Origin: Mrakia gelida
Taxonomy: Eukaryota > Basidiomycota > Tremellomycetes > Cystofilobasidiales > Mrakiaceae
Length of the DNA stretch: 64,000 nt
Assembly (NCBI GenBank): GCA_024345305.1
Contig: BRON01000012.1
Span: 682,001-746,000 of the forward strand
Direction: 5' to 3'
Within the stretch, counting starts at the first letter, position 1. Every line of letters starts with the position of its first letter. The notes beneath the pieces are model-generated. The model was not told the origin of the DNA. It saw only the letters and a list, made by a program, of their open reading frames with translations, and ran no database searches. The translations under genes and the position numbers were made by a program. This document shows, piece by piece, positions 51,298 through 62,696 of the stretch.

Positions 51298-54200
51298 TCA
51301 CTTCTTAACATAATCATCCCTGTACTGACTCTCCCCCCCTCTGAGCACCGAGAAAGGATTGATCTGCTCCTTCCACTCTCCCTTCTCGAGCACGCCGTAC
51401 TCTGGAAGCACAGCGACGGGAGGAGGTTGTTCGTTCCCGAAGAAGATGACCTTGACGGTCGTGTCGTCGCGTTGGTAGCGGCTGATGGGGGCCTGGGAAA
51501 AGCGAAACGAAAGAGAGAAGGGCGAGTAAGTATGGCAAGGAGGAAGGGAAGAGGGAGGATGTGAGGAAGAAGAGAGGAGGAGGCGAGGCGAGACGACGAG
51601 ACGCGAAACCAACCTTGACGGACATGAGTCTCAGGAAAGCTTCTTCGTCTCCTCCAGCTGTTTCGAACCCAAATCCCAAAAGTCCCACGACGCGTCAGTC
51701 CCTCCTCCTCTCTCTCTCAACTAACCCGAACGTGTCGAGCCACTCACCCAACGAGTTCCTTATCAAGAACGTCGCAGCATTCTCGTCCCTCCCGTACCAG
51801 AAGTACTCCTGCTCCTCATCCTTCTTCTTCATCTTCTTCTTCCCATCGAATCCACCTCCCCCTCCCTCGGCTGGGGTGGTTTGAAGGACGTTCTCCATGA
51901 TCTCCTTCTTGAGGACCTTGCCGGTGAGGTAGGGTTGATCGAGTCGTTGACCCATCATTCCGACGATGGCTTCGTTGGAGAGGCGGTCGAAGACTGGAAT
52001 GAGCGAGGGAAGGAGTGGGAGGGGGGTAGGAAGAAGAGAGAAGTCAGCGACGAAAGTCGAGAAGGAAGAGCGAAGGTGAGAGAGAGGGAGGGAGAAAGGT
52101 CGACTCACGTCCATCCGTCCCCATCACGAGGAACTTCAGCTCTCCCGTCGTCGAGTTGGCAGCCTCAGGACCGAGGGCGAGTTTCCGATGGGTGACTTCT
52201 GGACGAGCGGTAACGTAGGGAGGAGTCTTGAGGTTGGCAGAGGGAGGTCGAGGTCGTTTGTGGTCGGGAGGGAGGAGTTCTTCGTAGAGTCTGCGACCGA
52301 CAACGACGACGACGCGTCAGAACTCGAGGGACGCGAAGCTTCGAAGAGCGAGCGGACTCACTTAGGTTGCAGCTTTGCTGGCCACTTGTATCGAGCGTCT
52401 CCGAACTGAAAGAGAGCGAGGAGAGGATGGTCAGGCTTCGAAGCGACGCGACGAGAAGAAAAGGCGGAAGACTCACAGCTCTTGAAGGCTCCAAACCCCC
52501 TAGGATCCTTCCCCTCCTCACCACATCGTTCCTCTCACTCTCAGGGTGCTCGTTCTGAATCCTGCGCTCCCCAAAAAACACCCGTTTTCCCCAAGTCAGC
52601 GTCCGCTTCGCCTCGTGTTCGTTCGACGCGTCTCGAATCGACGACTTACCTCTCCAACTCCCTCGGGTTCCTTCCCGTCTGATCATCACTCAACACCTCC
52701 ACTCTCCACTTCTTCTCCTTCTCAACCCAGTACCCAGCAACGGCTCGACAGTCTCCGGCGAGAGCGACGTAGAGGTCTTGAGCGTGCACGTCGACGTAGG
52801 CGAGGAGGGCGCAAGAGCCGGAGAGGGCTGGGAGGATGGTGGCGAGGGGGTCGTAGGGTTCGGATTCGGATCTGGGAGAGGGGACGAAGGGTTAGGAAGA
52901 TACTTCGAGAGAAGACGAGGAGGCGGAGGGTGGACGAACTGGATAGGAAGTCTCGCGAGAAGTCGAACGGCTGTTCGCGACAAGGAAGGAAACCAAAACG
53001 AGACGCGATCAGTCTTCCCCTCCTCTTCTTCGTCGTCTCCTCCAACGCATCGAAACGAAGAAAGAGCACACTCACGATCCCAAACGATACTCTCATCCAG
53101 TGCCTCGAACGCCCTCTTCAACGCGATCTCCACATTCCCAGGAGCCTTAACGTCTCGACTCAACTTGGCTCCTCCTCCAAACCCATCGTCGAACAACCAC
53201 TTCTTCACGTCCGAGACGATCGAAGTGAACGACCTAGGTTGAGAGGCCTCGAAGGGAGACTTGAGGGATCCGGAGTGAAGAGCAGCGAGGGAGAGGTTGA
53301 CTGTTGGGAGGAGGGTTTTCGAGACGAGGTCGGAGGTTCGGAAGCCTGAGTGACCGCTGCGAACGAAAGACGAACGGAGCGAGGACGAGGGTGTCAGCGC
53401 TCGAACGAGGGTTGAGGGGAAAGATGAAGAGGCGTACTCGAAGACAGCAAAGAAGCAGAGACTGCACGAAAACAAAAAACGACGCGAGCAAAGTCAGCGA
53501 GAGAGACGAGAGACGAAACCTCGCACGCGAACGCGAAGGCCAAAACGCGAACTCACTCTCCCCCATCCGTCCCTTGCAAGATCTTCTCCGCCGACCGATC
53601 CTCCATGTACTCGTTCGACTGAAGCGCAGACGTATCGCATCTGGTGACAGGGTTCCCAGGACGGCCGTACACCATCGAGGATTCCCTTCGCTTGAGGAGG
53701 AACTCGGCTCGTTTGCGAGTCACGATCTTCCAGACGTCTTCTTGGATGTGGTTGGGGTCTTCTCGAGTTGGGAGTCTGGGCAACGATCAACGTAAGAAAA
53801 AAGGGCAAAGAGATAGAGGGGAAGGCGAGGGGAGGAGGGTCAGCAAAAGAATCCAAGGGTAGGGAGACGGACGAACGACGAAGACGAGACACGACTCGCC
53901 CACTCACTTAATCCTAGTCCTATAAGTCCCCTTCGTATAAATCGGTTCGAGACCATACAACTCCTCCCACAGATACGCAAAGAACTTGACCCAACCCCAA
54001 CTCAACATGACCGTCACCACCACCGCCTTGATCCAAGATCTCTTCCTCTCCTCCTCCGTCGCCTTACTCCAATCCCTCACCTTCCTGCTCCCCATGACGC
54101 TCCAGCGGAAGCGCTTCCACAATCGGACGGTAGGGAAGTTGGATTTCCATTCTGAGGGGGAGGCGTGGTAGTGGGTGATGGAGGGAGGGGGAGGGGGAGG

Positions 54201-54398
54201 TTTGGATTTGCGAGAGAGGAGGGAGGGGGTAGAGAGGGAGGAGAGGAAGGAGGAGGAGGGCCGGGAGGGTGGGGGGAGGGGTGGGGGGGTTGAGTGGAGG
54301 GAACGGAGGAGGAGGGGGAGATGAGAGGGGGTTGAGGTGGGGGTTGTTGTGCGGAGAGCAGAAGAGAGGAGGAGACGACGAGATGGGAGGGACGCCAT
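51298..54398 (-). CDS. Mitochondrial PP2C phosphatase (pyruvate dehydrogenase phosphatase type)
   Basis: Mg2+-dependent Ser/Thr phosphatase, probably reactivating the E1 subunit of pyruvate dehydrogenase in mitochondria (PTC5/PDP1 type). The N-terminus MASLPSRRLLLSSALRTTTP is an Arg/Ser-rich presequence; a membrane segment follows at WIKAVVVTVMLSWGWVKFFA. Catalytic PP2C motifs assembled across exons: CFFAVFDGHSGFRTSD (the DGH crosses the 3' end of a 24-nt exon, 53438-53461), QDLYVALAGDCRAVAG, LSDDQTGRNPRELERI with NEHPESER, the PDP-type SRAFGDARYKWPAKLQ, PPYVTARPEVTHRKL and LKFLVMGTDGLWDRLSNEA. About 640 residues. The pairing of NPRELERI...EHPESE with AFGD.RYKW is specific to the PDP subgroup. 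Ends at 51298, convergent with the POF1-like gene. Confidence 0.9.
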
Positions 54399-54786
54399 TG
54401 AGTGAAGGAAGGAGATGGAGGAGAGTTCAAAGCGCTCTCCCTTTGCTAGTCTTCGGTCCGAGGGACGAGGTGTTTAGATGTACCCGAGTGCTGAGTCCGT
54501 CCGTAGTCCGAGCCTGTAAGAGAGAAAGTCTTGAGAGGAAACGATGGTCGTGGTTGCTCTCAAAGAAAGGAAGGGAAGGAGGAAGGAACAGCTCGACGAG
54601 CTCGACGTTGCCCGGACTTCCTCCGCCTTCTCCCTTCCTTTTCTTTATTTTCTCTCGATCGAACCTCGAGAAAAAAGCAGCCAGCCATGAGAGAGAAAAA
54701 TCGTACTCGTGAAAAAGAAAAGCAGAGAACCAAACCAGAAAATCTACCAAAGATCTACGAACGAACGAACGGACGTCGCGTTCGAC
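54399..54786. other. Intergenic CHS5 - phosphatase
   Basis: Leader of the PP2C phosphatase and 3' end of CHS5, both on the minus strand. No gene is seen. Confidence 0.45.
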
Positions 54787-57700
54787 CTACTTCCTCCCCT
54801 TCCCCTTCTTCCCATTGTTCTTCTTCTTCTTCCCTCCCCCACCCCCACCAGCACCAACCTTCGCCTCCTCCACCACCTTCTCTCCCTCTCCCTCCCCCTC
54901 ACCAAGCTCAACATCCTTCAACCCCTCCTCCTCCTCCTCCTCTTCGTCGTCCTCCCCACCCTCCACCGCTCCCTCGTCCTCGTCCTCTCCCTGCACCGTA
55001 ACCGTAGGAGGAGCAGGCCCACTCTCCTTCTCCTCAACATCCTCGGGCGCGACCACAGCAGGCTCAGGCTCAGCGATCTCCACCTCCTCCTCGAGCGGAG
55101 CATCAACGACGGGTTCCTCAACCTCCTTCTCCCCCTGGACCTTCCCTCCCTCCACCTCAGGCTCCTCCTCCGAGACCGACCCAGCAGTCGCAAGCACCAC
55201 GACCTCCTCCGTCGCTCCCTGCGAAGTCTCAGCTTCCTCGATCCTGATCTCCGGAGGAGGAGGAGGAGCGCTGCCAGTCGACGCGTCTTGCTCCTCGACC
55301 TGTTCCTCAAGGACGACGGGTTCCGGTGCAGGCTCGAGTTCGGGTTCAACGACGGCTGGAGGAGGAGGAGTAGGAGGGGAGATAGCGACTTCGATGGGGG
55401 ATTGAACGCTTTCGACGCTGGCTGAAGGGTGGTCGACGGCGATGGTGGAAGGGGTGGGTTCGGGTTCGGGTGTTGGTTCCTCTTCGACGACTGCTGGAGG
55501 TGCTGGCGGAGGAGGGGGAGGGGAGGACTCTCGAACTGGCGAAGGCGGTGAAGGAGGTAAAGTTTCTGATCCTGGAGGAGGAGTGGGTGGTCCGCCTTCT
55601 GCTGAGGAGAGGGGGAATCTGAGCGAAGGGACGAAGACGAAACGGGTCAGCGGTTTGTTTCGTCGCGCGAAGAACAAGCGCACGAAACGCAACGAAAAGA
55701 GACGAAAAAGCGAGGAGAAGTCCAACTCACTTAAACCCCCTATTCAGCACCCCCCCACCAGGCGTCCTCGGTCTATTCCTCTCCCTCTCGTTGGCCTCCT
55801 CCTCCTCCCTCCTCGCTCGCGTCTCAGGACTGATTCCCGCATCGGGGTCTTCGCTCTGACCGTCTCCCTCTCCGTTGCCGTCGCCGTTGTTCTGCTGAGG
55901 GAAGGAGTGGAGGTCCTCGGAGGCTCGGGTGTGAGGGGACGGGGGGAGGGAAGGGGAGGAAGGTCGTTCGAAGGCGGAGGAGGGGAGAGGGTTGAACGCT
56001 GGGGAGGAGCCGAGCATGTGCTGGGAGACTGGGGTTGGGGAGCGAAGAGGAGAGAGTAGGGTGTTAGTGAGAGTAAGAGGGAGAGGGAGGAGGGGAGAGG
56101 GACGAACTGGCAACCATTCTGGGAGGGAGGGAAGACGCGTCAGTTTGGCAAGATCGTGAGGACGAGAGGAGCGGAGGCACGGGACTCACTTCTTCTCGTG
56201 TAAACAAGCAAGAACCCATCCAGGTTCGACGACGGGAAGGGTGAGCTGGAGAGCTTTTTGGTATTCGACCGAGGGACCGCTGATGAAGAGGAAGATGAGA
56301 CGTAAACGGAAGCACGCGTCAGTTCCGTCGACGTCCTTGACCTTCGAGGTCTCGACACCTGCAACTTCAGCGTCCAGCTAGCGCCAAAATAACCTCGGGA
56401 AGAGTTCCAAAGAAGGTTGAGCGTGACTCACCTGCCATTCACAGGCCCGGCCGGCGTGGTACAGACGAAATGAGTCGTGTCGATCTGGATCTTGTCGCTG
56501 TACTTGGCTCCCATCTGGTCGAGAGCGATCTTGGCCTGGTGGAGATGATGAGGATCTTGAACGGTTCCGAAGCAGACTGAGATTCCGGAGGTATCGCTGT
56601 GAGGAGGGAGAGAAAGGGTCGAGCGACGAGTCAGTCAACGAGCGAGGACGCGAGCGATGGAACGCGAACGAGGTGGGAGAACGCACTTGATGGTGTGAGT
56701 TCGCACTCGAATGACGTTGGATGGGTAGGTCCCGGCTGTTGTTTTCCTGTTTGAGTGAAGATAGACGAGGTCGAGAAGGAAGAAAGGGTCAGCACGCGCG
56801 ACCGGTTTCCCTCAACGCCCTTTCCCTCCTTTCACCCCTCAAACAGGACTCAGACGACTCACATGACCAACTGGAACGTATAGTCCGTATCCATACTCAG
56901 ACTACTAAGCTTCGTGCTCGTGTTGTGTCCAGGATTCGGGATCGCAGCCAACCGAGTTCCATTCCTGTAGATCTCGACTCCTCTCAGCTTCGCGTTCGCG
57001 AGCTCGAGCTTCCCCCACTCGAGCGTCACACTGGTCTGAGTGGTGTTCCTGAGGGTGAGGACCGGAGCTTGAGGAGACTCGGTACCGTAGGTTGCAAGGA
57101 TCTGGGATTGGAGGGAGGAGAAGGCTCGAGCGTGGGTTTGTTCGGCGGCGATGTTTCGGTGGACAGAGATGGAGACGATGGATCCTGAGGTCGAACCGGG
57201 AGGGAGGAGGAGGGACGGGAACTCGATGAGATGAGCTCGCTCGCCGATGAGGATCTGTGGGAGTGGAAGGAGGAAGGAGAGTGAGCTCGAAGTCGAAGGA
57301 GCGGAGATGGGAAGGAGGAGGTCGAAGAGGAGGAACGCACAGCCTGGAGCAGCAACGAAGAGACGGAAGAAGAGAAGTTAGTCAGGAAGTCTGTGTAGAT
57401 ATACAGAGCTCTGCGCTCGAAGAAGATGAGCTCACCATGCCTGCATCGAGCTAGGGAAGGAAGCATCAAGAAGGGAGGAAGGAGAGCGGAGGTCAGCTTC
57501 GTTCTTGTCCTGCCTCATCGACGGATTCTGAGCTTCTAGATCCAGATCTTCCGACGGAGAATGTGCCTGTGTGTAAGCCAGCTCGACCCATCTGCTGAAA
57601 GGTTGAGCAAGTCTTCCTTCGAGCTCTGAGCCCGCTGACGTCGCTCCCTCCTTCGAGCTCGAGCTTGTCGAGGTCGCAGCTGGTGTTCCCTTCCTCCCTC

Positions 57701-57980
57701 AGCTCAGGCCGCTGCCACTGCCCCTTCAGCAATGAGCTTGCCAGATCGGAGGAAGCAGCTCTTTTTGCTCCTCGCTCCATCGCAGCCGGTGCTGGATGCG
57801 CGGCAGTTCCCTTTGATGTATCGAAGGAGAAGGAGGACGAGAGATGGAGGAAGGGTCGAACGTACCTTCCCAATCGTGAAGGTTTGCTGAAGAAAACAAA
57901 CCGTATCAACGTCAGTAATGACTTCGGCTTATCCCTGAGATGGCTGTACTCACGAAATGCTGTTTAGAAGAGGAAGCCAT
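54787..57980 (-). CDS. CHS5: Exomer scaffold subunit Chs5 (FN3-BRCT)
   Basis: Scaffold of the exomer coat that exports chitin synthase III from the trans-Golgi. The N-terminal dimerisation segment is QTFTIGKLDAGMAILIG with RAHLIEFPSLLLPPGSTSGS, aligning residue for residue with the yeast start VGKLDA...HxIEFP. An FN3 domain follows (APVLTLRNTTQTSVTLEWGK; LRGVEIYRNGTRLAAIPNPG; STKLSSLSMDTDYTFQLV), then a BRCT domain (DTSGISVCFGTVQDPHHLHQ; KIQIDTTHFVCTTPAGP; LTLPVVEPGWVLACLHEKK). The rest is a long acidic, Pro/Glu/Val-rich tail ending in KKKKNNGKKGKGRK. Exons 1-4 are 27, 21 (57866-57886), 15 (57436-57450) and 3 nt (57341-57343). The intron between exons 2 and 3 is 415 nt, long for this locus. 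It shares a promoter of about 200 bp with HUT1. Confidence 0.93.
57341..57343 (-). other. 3-nt microexon of CHS5
   Basis: The minus-strand triplet GCT (Ala) lies between acceptor GCTCCAG and donor GTGCGT. Including it gives LDAGMAILIG, the same length as the yeast Chs5 segment; skipping it leaves the frame intact but deletes one residue. Confidence 0.65.
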
Positions 57981-58177
57981 CGTATGAGAAAGCTGGGATG
58001 GACGTTGCAAGCCTCTGGGAAGGAGGAGCTCGCGCGAACAGCCTTTGCCAGCTCATGCTCGTTTCCGCCTTGCTGTTTCTTCTTGACTCTCAACGTTCAA
58101 CTTCGACTTTAGTCAACTCACACTCCTTCAAATTCAAGAGATCTCATTCGCTAGTCGAACATCTCAGCTCTTCAAAA

Positions 58178-60277
58178 ATGTCGCTTCTAAGGTGAGCGCG
58201 AACGCAGGAGGTGAAGCAGGACGAGGAAGGAAACGTCGAGCTCACCTCCTCCTTCTCCTTCGCCTTTCTCGTTTTCGTTTTGCAGATTGGGAGTTTGCTG
58301 TGGAGGAGTTTACTCAATGTTCCTCGTAAGTCCGCTCTTTATTTCCCTTAGACTCTGATATGACTCAGCTCTGACCCTTCTCGTTGACTTTCTCCAGCTC
58401 TGGGCCGTCGCTCAAGAACGACGTTGGTCTCTCCTCTCGCTTTCCTCTTCTTCCCTCAGAGCTCCTCCCAAGCTGACTCCCTCTCCTTCTTCTCCTCTTC
58501 GACCTCTTCAGTCTCCGTCCCCTTCCCCTCCTCGAACCCCCACACCCCTCCGGCTCGGTTCAAATCGATCCTCGCTCTCCAAACCTCCCAAGCCCTCATG
58601 TCCCTCCTCTCCTCCTTCATCTACCTCCTCTTCAGAGCACCAAAACAACAACCCTCCTCACCCTCCTCAGGAGCTCAACCTACGGAGACTCGATCTCTCT
58701 CCCAAACTCTCGGTATCCCCAAGGATCCCAAAGATCGGAGGGAACTGATGAAGAGCTACTTCAAAGTCGCGATCCTCAACACCTCGGCTGGTCCGTTCGG
58801 GTTCGCTTCCCTCAGGTTCATCAGCTATCCTACCATGGTCCTGGGGAAGAGCTGTAAACTCGTGCCGGTGTTGTTCATGAATGTTCGAATCCCCTTTTCC
58901 TTTTGCCCTCTTGCGTGCGTTCGTCAAGCTCACCCTCTTCCTCCCTCGCGTTCGTTGGTCTCGCCTCCGTAGGTCATCCTCTACCGCCGTCGCTTCCCAC
59001 CTCACAAGTACCTCGTCGTCTCCCTCGTCACCCTCGGGATCACGCTCTTCATGTTCCTCGGCAAGGAGGGGCCTTCGTCGAAGCACTCGTCGTCAGAGGT
59101 AGCGGAGGGAGGTTCGACTCCCAAGGGACAAGGGAAGGAAGGTCTGATTGGGATGGGGTTGTTGGTAGTGAATCTGTTGATCGATGGAGCGACGAACTCG
59201 GGACAGGATGAGATTTTTAGGAGGTTCAGGGTTAGCGGTGAGTTTTGGCGCGCTCCTTTTTGTTTTGGGAGGAGATTGTGAGGGGCAGAGAGAGAGGGAC
59301 GCCTCGAACTAAACTGACACGCAATTTGCTCGGATATCATCTTGCTGCAGGCCAGCAAATGATGTTCTTCATGTCGTTCTTCACCCTCCTCATCTCGCTC
59401 CCTCTCATCCTTCTTCCTCTGCCTCGGTGAGTCGCGTCTTCCGGCTCGAGCCCCTCTCTTCTTCCTCTCCCTCGCTAACCCCCTCCTCTTCCTTTTTGCC
59501 CTCCCCCCCACCCACTAGCATCCCAATCCTCTCCCCAACCCCCTCCCCCCACTCCTCCCTCTCCCACCTCCTCACCTTCCTCTCCCTTCACCCAACCCTC
59601 CTCAAACCCCTCCTCCTCTACTCCTTCACCGGAGCCCTAGGCCAACTCTTCATCTTTGAAACCCTAGAAGGGTTTGGGAGTTTGACGCTTGTGATGGTGA
59701 CTGTGACGAGGAAGTTGGTTACTATGGTGGTGAGTTTCGAGCGAACGAGAGGGAAGGACGCGTCATGTTTTCTCGAGTAGAGAGCTTTGGAAGGAGTCGT
59801 CTGCTGACGACCTCCTTTCTTTGGGTTGACTGTTTGGCTTGCGACGACACCAGCTCTCCGTAGTCCTCTTCGACCACAAACTCACCTCGGGACAGTGGTT
59901 CGGAACGGCTGTGGTGTTCGTTGGGATTGGAGTTGAGGTTCGTCTCTCTTGCCTCCCACTTCTCACCTTCCCCTTCCTTTTTCCCTCCTCACCCTCTTTT
60001 ATCTCAAACCTCACTAACCCTCCCACCTCTTTTTCTTGATCCTCACAGGCATGGGCCAAGATCTCAGGTTCGCCCTTGCCCTCCCTTTCTCTCGTCTCGT
60101 TCGTTCTCGTCTCGTTCTCGACTGACGTTCGTTCTCGCTTTGGTTTGGTGTTGAGCAGAGGACCGAGAGAAGAAGAAGGCCAACGCCAAGCTCGCGAATG
60201 GGAACGGGGTGGAGAAGAAGACGAAGGTGGTGGCGAACGGGAATGGGAAGACGAACGGGAAGGCGAAGAGTTCGTGA
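58178..60277 (+). CDS. HUT1: UDP-galactose / nucleotide-sugar transporter HUT1 (SLC35B1)
   Basis: Multi-pass ER membrane transporter of the SLC35B family. The start at 58178 (MSLLR) is spliced to [13 protein letters not shown] and [17 protein letters not shown]; the last junction uses the acceptor near 58513, because the nearer one at 58470 leads to a stop. Family-specific blocks: [24 protein letters not shown] sequence ([20 protein letters not shown]), [53 protein letters not shown] ([19 protein letters not shown]), [15 protein letters not shown] and [20 protein letters not shown]. The SYPTQVLGKSCK and TxTRKFxT equivalents are diagnostic. A 19-nt exon (60049-60067, AWAKIS) precedes the Lys/Asn-rich cytosolic tail. 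The usual dilysine ER-retrieval signal is not at the extreme C-terminus, which ends KAKSS. Confidence 0.92.
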
Positions 60278-60865
60278 GCGAGAGGGAGAGCTGAGGGGTC
60301 GAGGGGAGGAAGAAGGAGAACGACGAGGAGTGTGGGTGACGTGCATGGACTTTTCAGCTTACTTAGATTAGATCATTGGATGCTCGTTTATACCCCTTGC
60401 GGCGAAATGGAGGAGGAGGAGGAGGAGAAGGCATGGAGAGAGACGAGACGAGCGGTGGGATGGGACGCGACGACGCGTTCACTTCCTCTCTTCCCTTCAG
60501 ACTCGAGCTCGGAATTGAAACTAGGCGAGAGGGAAGCCTCAGAGTTGGACTAGAATTCAGTATGTAGCCCCCAGGTGGTCGCTGGAACCTTCTCCTCGAC
60601 CGAGTGATCCAGGGGCGGATCCAGCGAGTGAGCGCGCCTTCAAAAACCCCTCGTGAGTGTTCGACCTACAAAGCTTTTCTCTCCGGCGACGCGTATCGAC
60701 TCGACTGCTCTTCCGCTCTTCTTCTGAAACGTTCGAGTCGATTCTGAACTGAAAAAAACAGGAGGCGAAAGTGACGAATGACTCGAACCTCGATTTCGCA
60801 GCGAAGTCCGAAAAGTGAGCTCGCCTGCTTCAGAATTCTAACAACCATCTTCCTCACCCCCAAAA
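60278..60865. other. Intergenic HUT1 - HOM2
   Basis: 3' region of HUT1 and promoter of HOM2. A TGACTC element at 60779-60784 is the only regulatory-looking site noted. No gene is seen. Confidence 0.45.
60779..60784 (+). promoter_or_regulatory. Possible Gcn4/Cpc1-type site upstream of HOM2
   Basis: TGACTC, six of the seven bases of TGACTCA, sits about 80 bp before the HOM2 start. HOM2 orthologs are under general amino-acid control in yeast. A hexamer is expected by chance often, so this is weak. Confidence 0.22.
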
Positions 60866-62318
60866 ATGTCTGAACAAGGTCAGCAACCTCTCCAGACCCT
60901 TCTCTACACTCCCAGGCATCCAACTGACCCATCTTTCAACTTCTACAGCTCGAATCAAAGTCGGAATCCTCGGAGCCACAGGTTCATTCCCTCCCTCCTT
61001 CCCTTCCTCTCAAGGTCGACGACCTTCCTCCGTTCCTCCTTCTTTCTCTGACACCCCGACTCGCTTCCTCTCTTCCCCACTGTAGGAACCGTTGGACAGC
61101 GATTCATCACTCTCCTCGCTGGACACCCTTTCTTCGAGATCGCTGCTCTTGGAGCTTCCGCTCGATCCGCTGGACAACCCTACCCCAAGGCCGTGAAGTG
61201 GAAGCAGACCACCCCCATCCCTGCCTGCGTGAAGCAGCTCGTCGTTCTCGAGTGCGCTCCTGAAGGATTCGAGGACTGCAAGATCATTTTCTCGGGTTTG
61301 GATCAAGAGGTCGCTGGAGAAATCGGTGAGTTCTGACGGGTCGCTTTTTGAGCTCGGTGATTTCGGAAGGAGAGGTTGAGCTCGAGCTCAGCAGCTCTTC
61401 CTTCCACCCTTTCTCTTGACTTCTCTCTCGTATCTTCCCAGTCAGAGCTGACCTCCCGCCTTCTTCTCTTTCTCTCTCGCTTTCTCTTTTCCAGAAATCG
61501 CCTTCCGACTCGCCGAGCACGCCGTCTTCTCCAACTCCAAGAACCATCGACGAGATCCCCTCGTCCCTCTCATCGTCCCCACCGTCAACCCCTCCCATCT
61601 CTCCGTCGTCAACGCCCAGCGACTCTCCCTCACTCCCAACCTCACCAAGGGATTCATCGTCACCAACGCCAACTGCTCCACCACCGGTCTCGTCGTCCCT
61701 CTCGCCGCTCTCGAAAAGGCCTTCGGACCCATCGACAAGTGTCTCGTCACGACCCTCCAGGCCATCTCAGGAGGAGGATACCCCGGAGTCCCTTCCCTCG
61801 ACATCCTCGACAACGTCGTCCCTTACATCGGAGGAGAGGAGGAGAAGATCGAATGGGAGGCAGCCAAGATCCTCGGAGGCATCCTTCCCGACGGCAAAGG
61901 ATTCGACAACCACTCCCACTCCCCCCTCACCGTCTCAGCAGCCTGCAACCGAGTCGCCGTCATCGACGGTCACACCGAATGCGTCTCGGTCTCGTTCGTC
62001 AACCGACCCGCTCCCACCCCGGCTCAGGTCGCGAAGGCCATGGAGGAGTACACCTCGCTCGCTCAAGAACTCGGAAAGGAGAAGGTCCCCTCGGCTCCCG
62101 ACTCGCCTCTCGTCGTGCTGGAGGATCAGGATCGACCCCAGCCTAGGTTGGATAGGAACTTGCAGGAGGGAGCGTGTGTGGTGGTGGGGAGGATCAGGGA
62201 GTGTCCCGTGTTGGACATCAAGTTCGTTTGCTTGAGTGATAACGTCAGGATCGGAGCGGCGACGAGTAGTATCATCAACGCTGAGTTGGCGGTGGCTCAG
62301 GGAGTTGTTCATGTTTAG
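60866..62318 (+). CDS. HOM2: Aspartate-semialdehyde dehydrogenase
   Basis: Second enzyme of the aspartate pathway, reducing aspartyl phosphate to the semialdehyde for threonine, methionine and isoleucine. A 13-nt first exon (start 60866, MSEQ) is joined to ARIKVGILGAT, and then to GTVGQRFITLLAGHPFFEIA, the NADP-binding GATGxVGQ loop. The catalytic Cys is in IVTNANCSTTGLVVPLAA; LQAISGGGYPGVPSLDIL and the substrate-binding His/Arg region SAACNRVAVIDGHTECVSVS follow. The C-terminus EGACVVVGRIRECPVLDIKF and SDNVRIGAATSSIINAEL is complete. About 365 residues, the normal fungal length, and the long last exon (from about 61494) is uninterrupted. Confidence 0.96.
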
Positions 62319-62696
62319 ATTAGAACGGATGGGATTAGTTGTAAAGCGAGCTGGGACGTCGTGCGAAAGGAAACGCTCGCGTCGACGCGTCGAGAGAGAG
62401 AACAAAGGATCACGTCCGATCTCGCTCTTCTTCTCGACCTTACTTCTGGCGAGAGGGAAGAAATTTTCGGTGACGCTTCAGAAGATGAAGCTGAATCCGA
62501 GCTAGTGAAAATCTCATTGCTCTCTCCTCTGAATTTGTTACCCCTATTCGTTTCACCGGATCGAGCTTGCCTCCCTCGTCCGACCTCCCCTCCCTTTGAT
62601 CCTCAAACGGCGACCTCACTCTCTCGCCTCGCCTCCCCAAACAACCACCATCTTCCCTCTCTTCTCTCTGATCCTAATCCCCTATACCTCTCGATA
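62319..62696. other. Intergenic HOM2 - RIC8
   Basis: 3' region of HOM2 and promoter and leader of the RIC8-like gene. No gene is seen. Confidence 0.45.

Noticed and set aside
57493..57909. 138-codon frame across the long CHS5 intron
   Set aside because: It uses a non-ATG-like context, conflicts with the splice signals that restore the Chs5 N-terminus, and shows no family resemblance. The long intron is reported instead.
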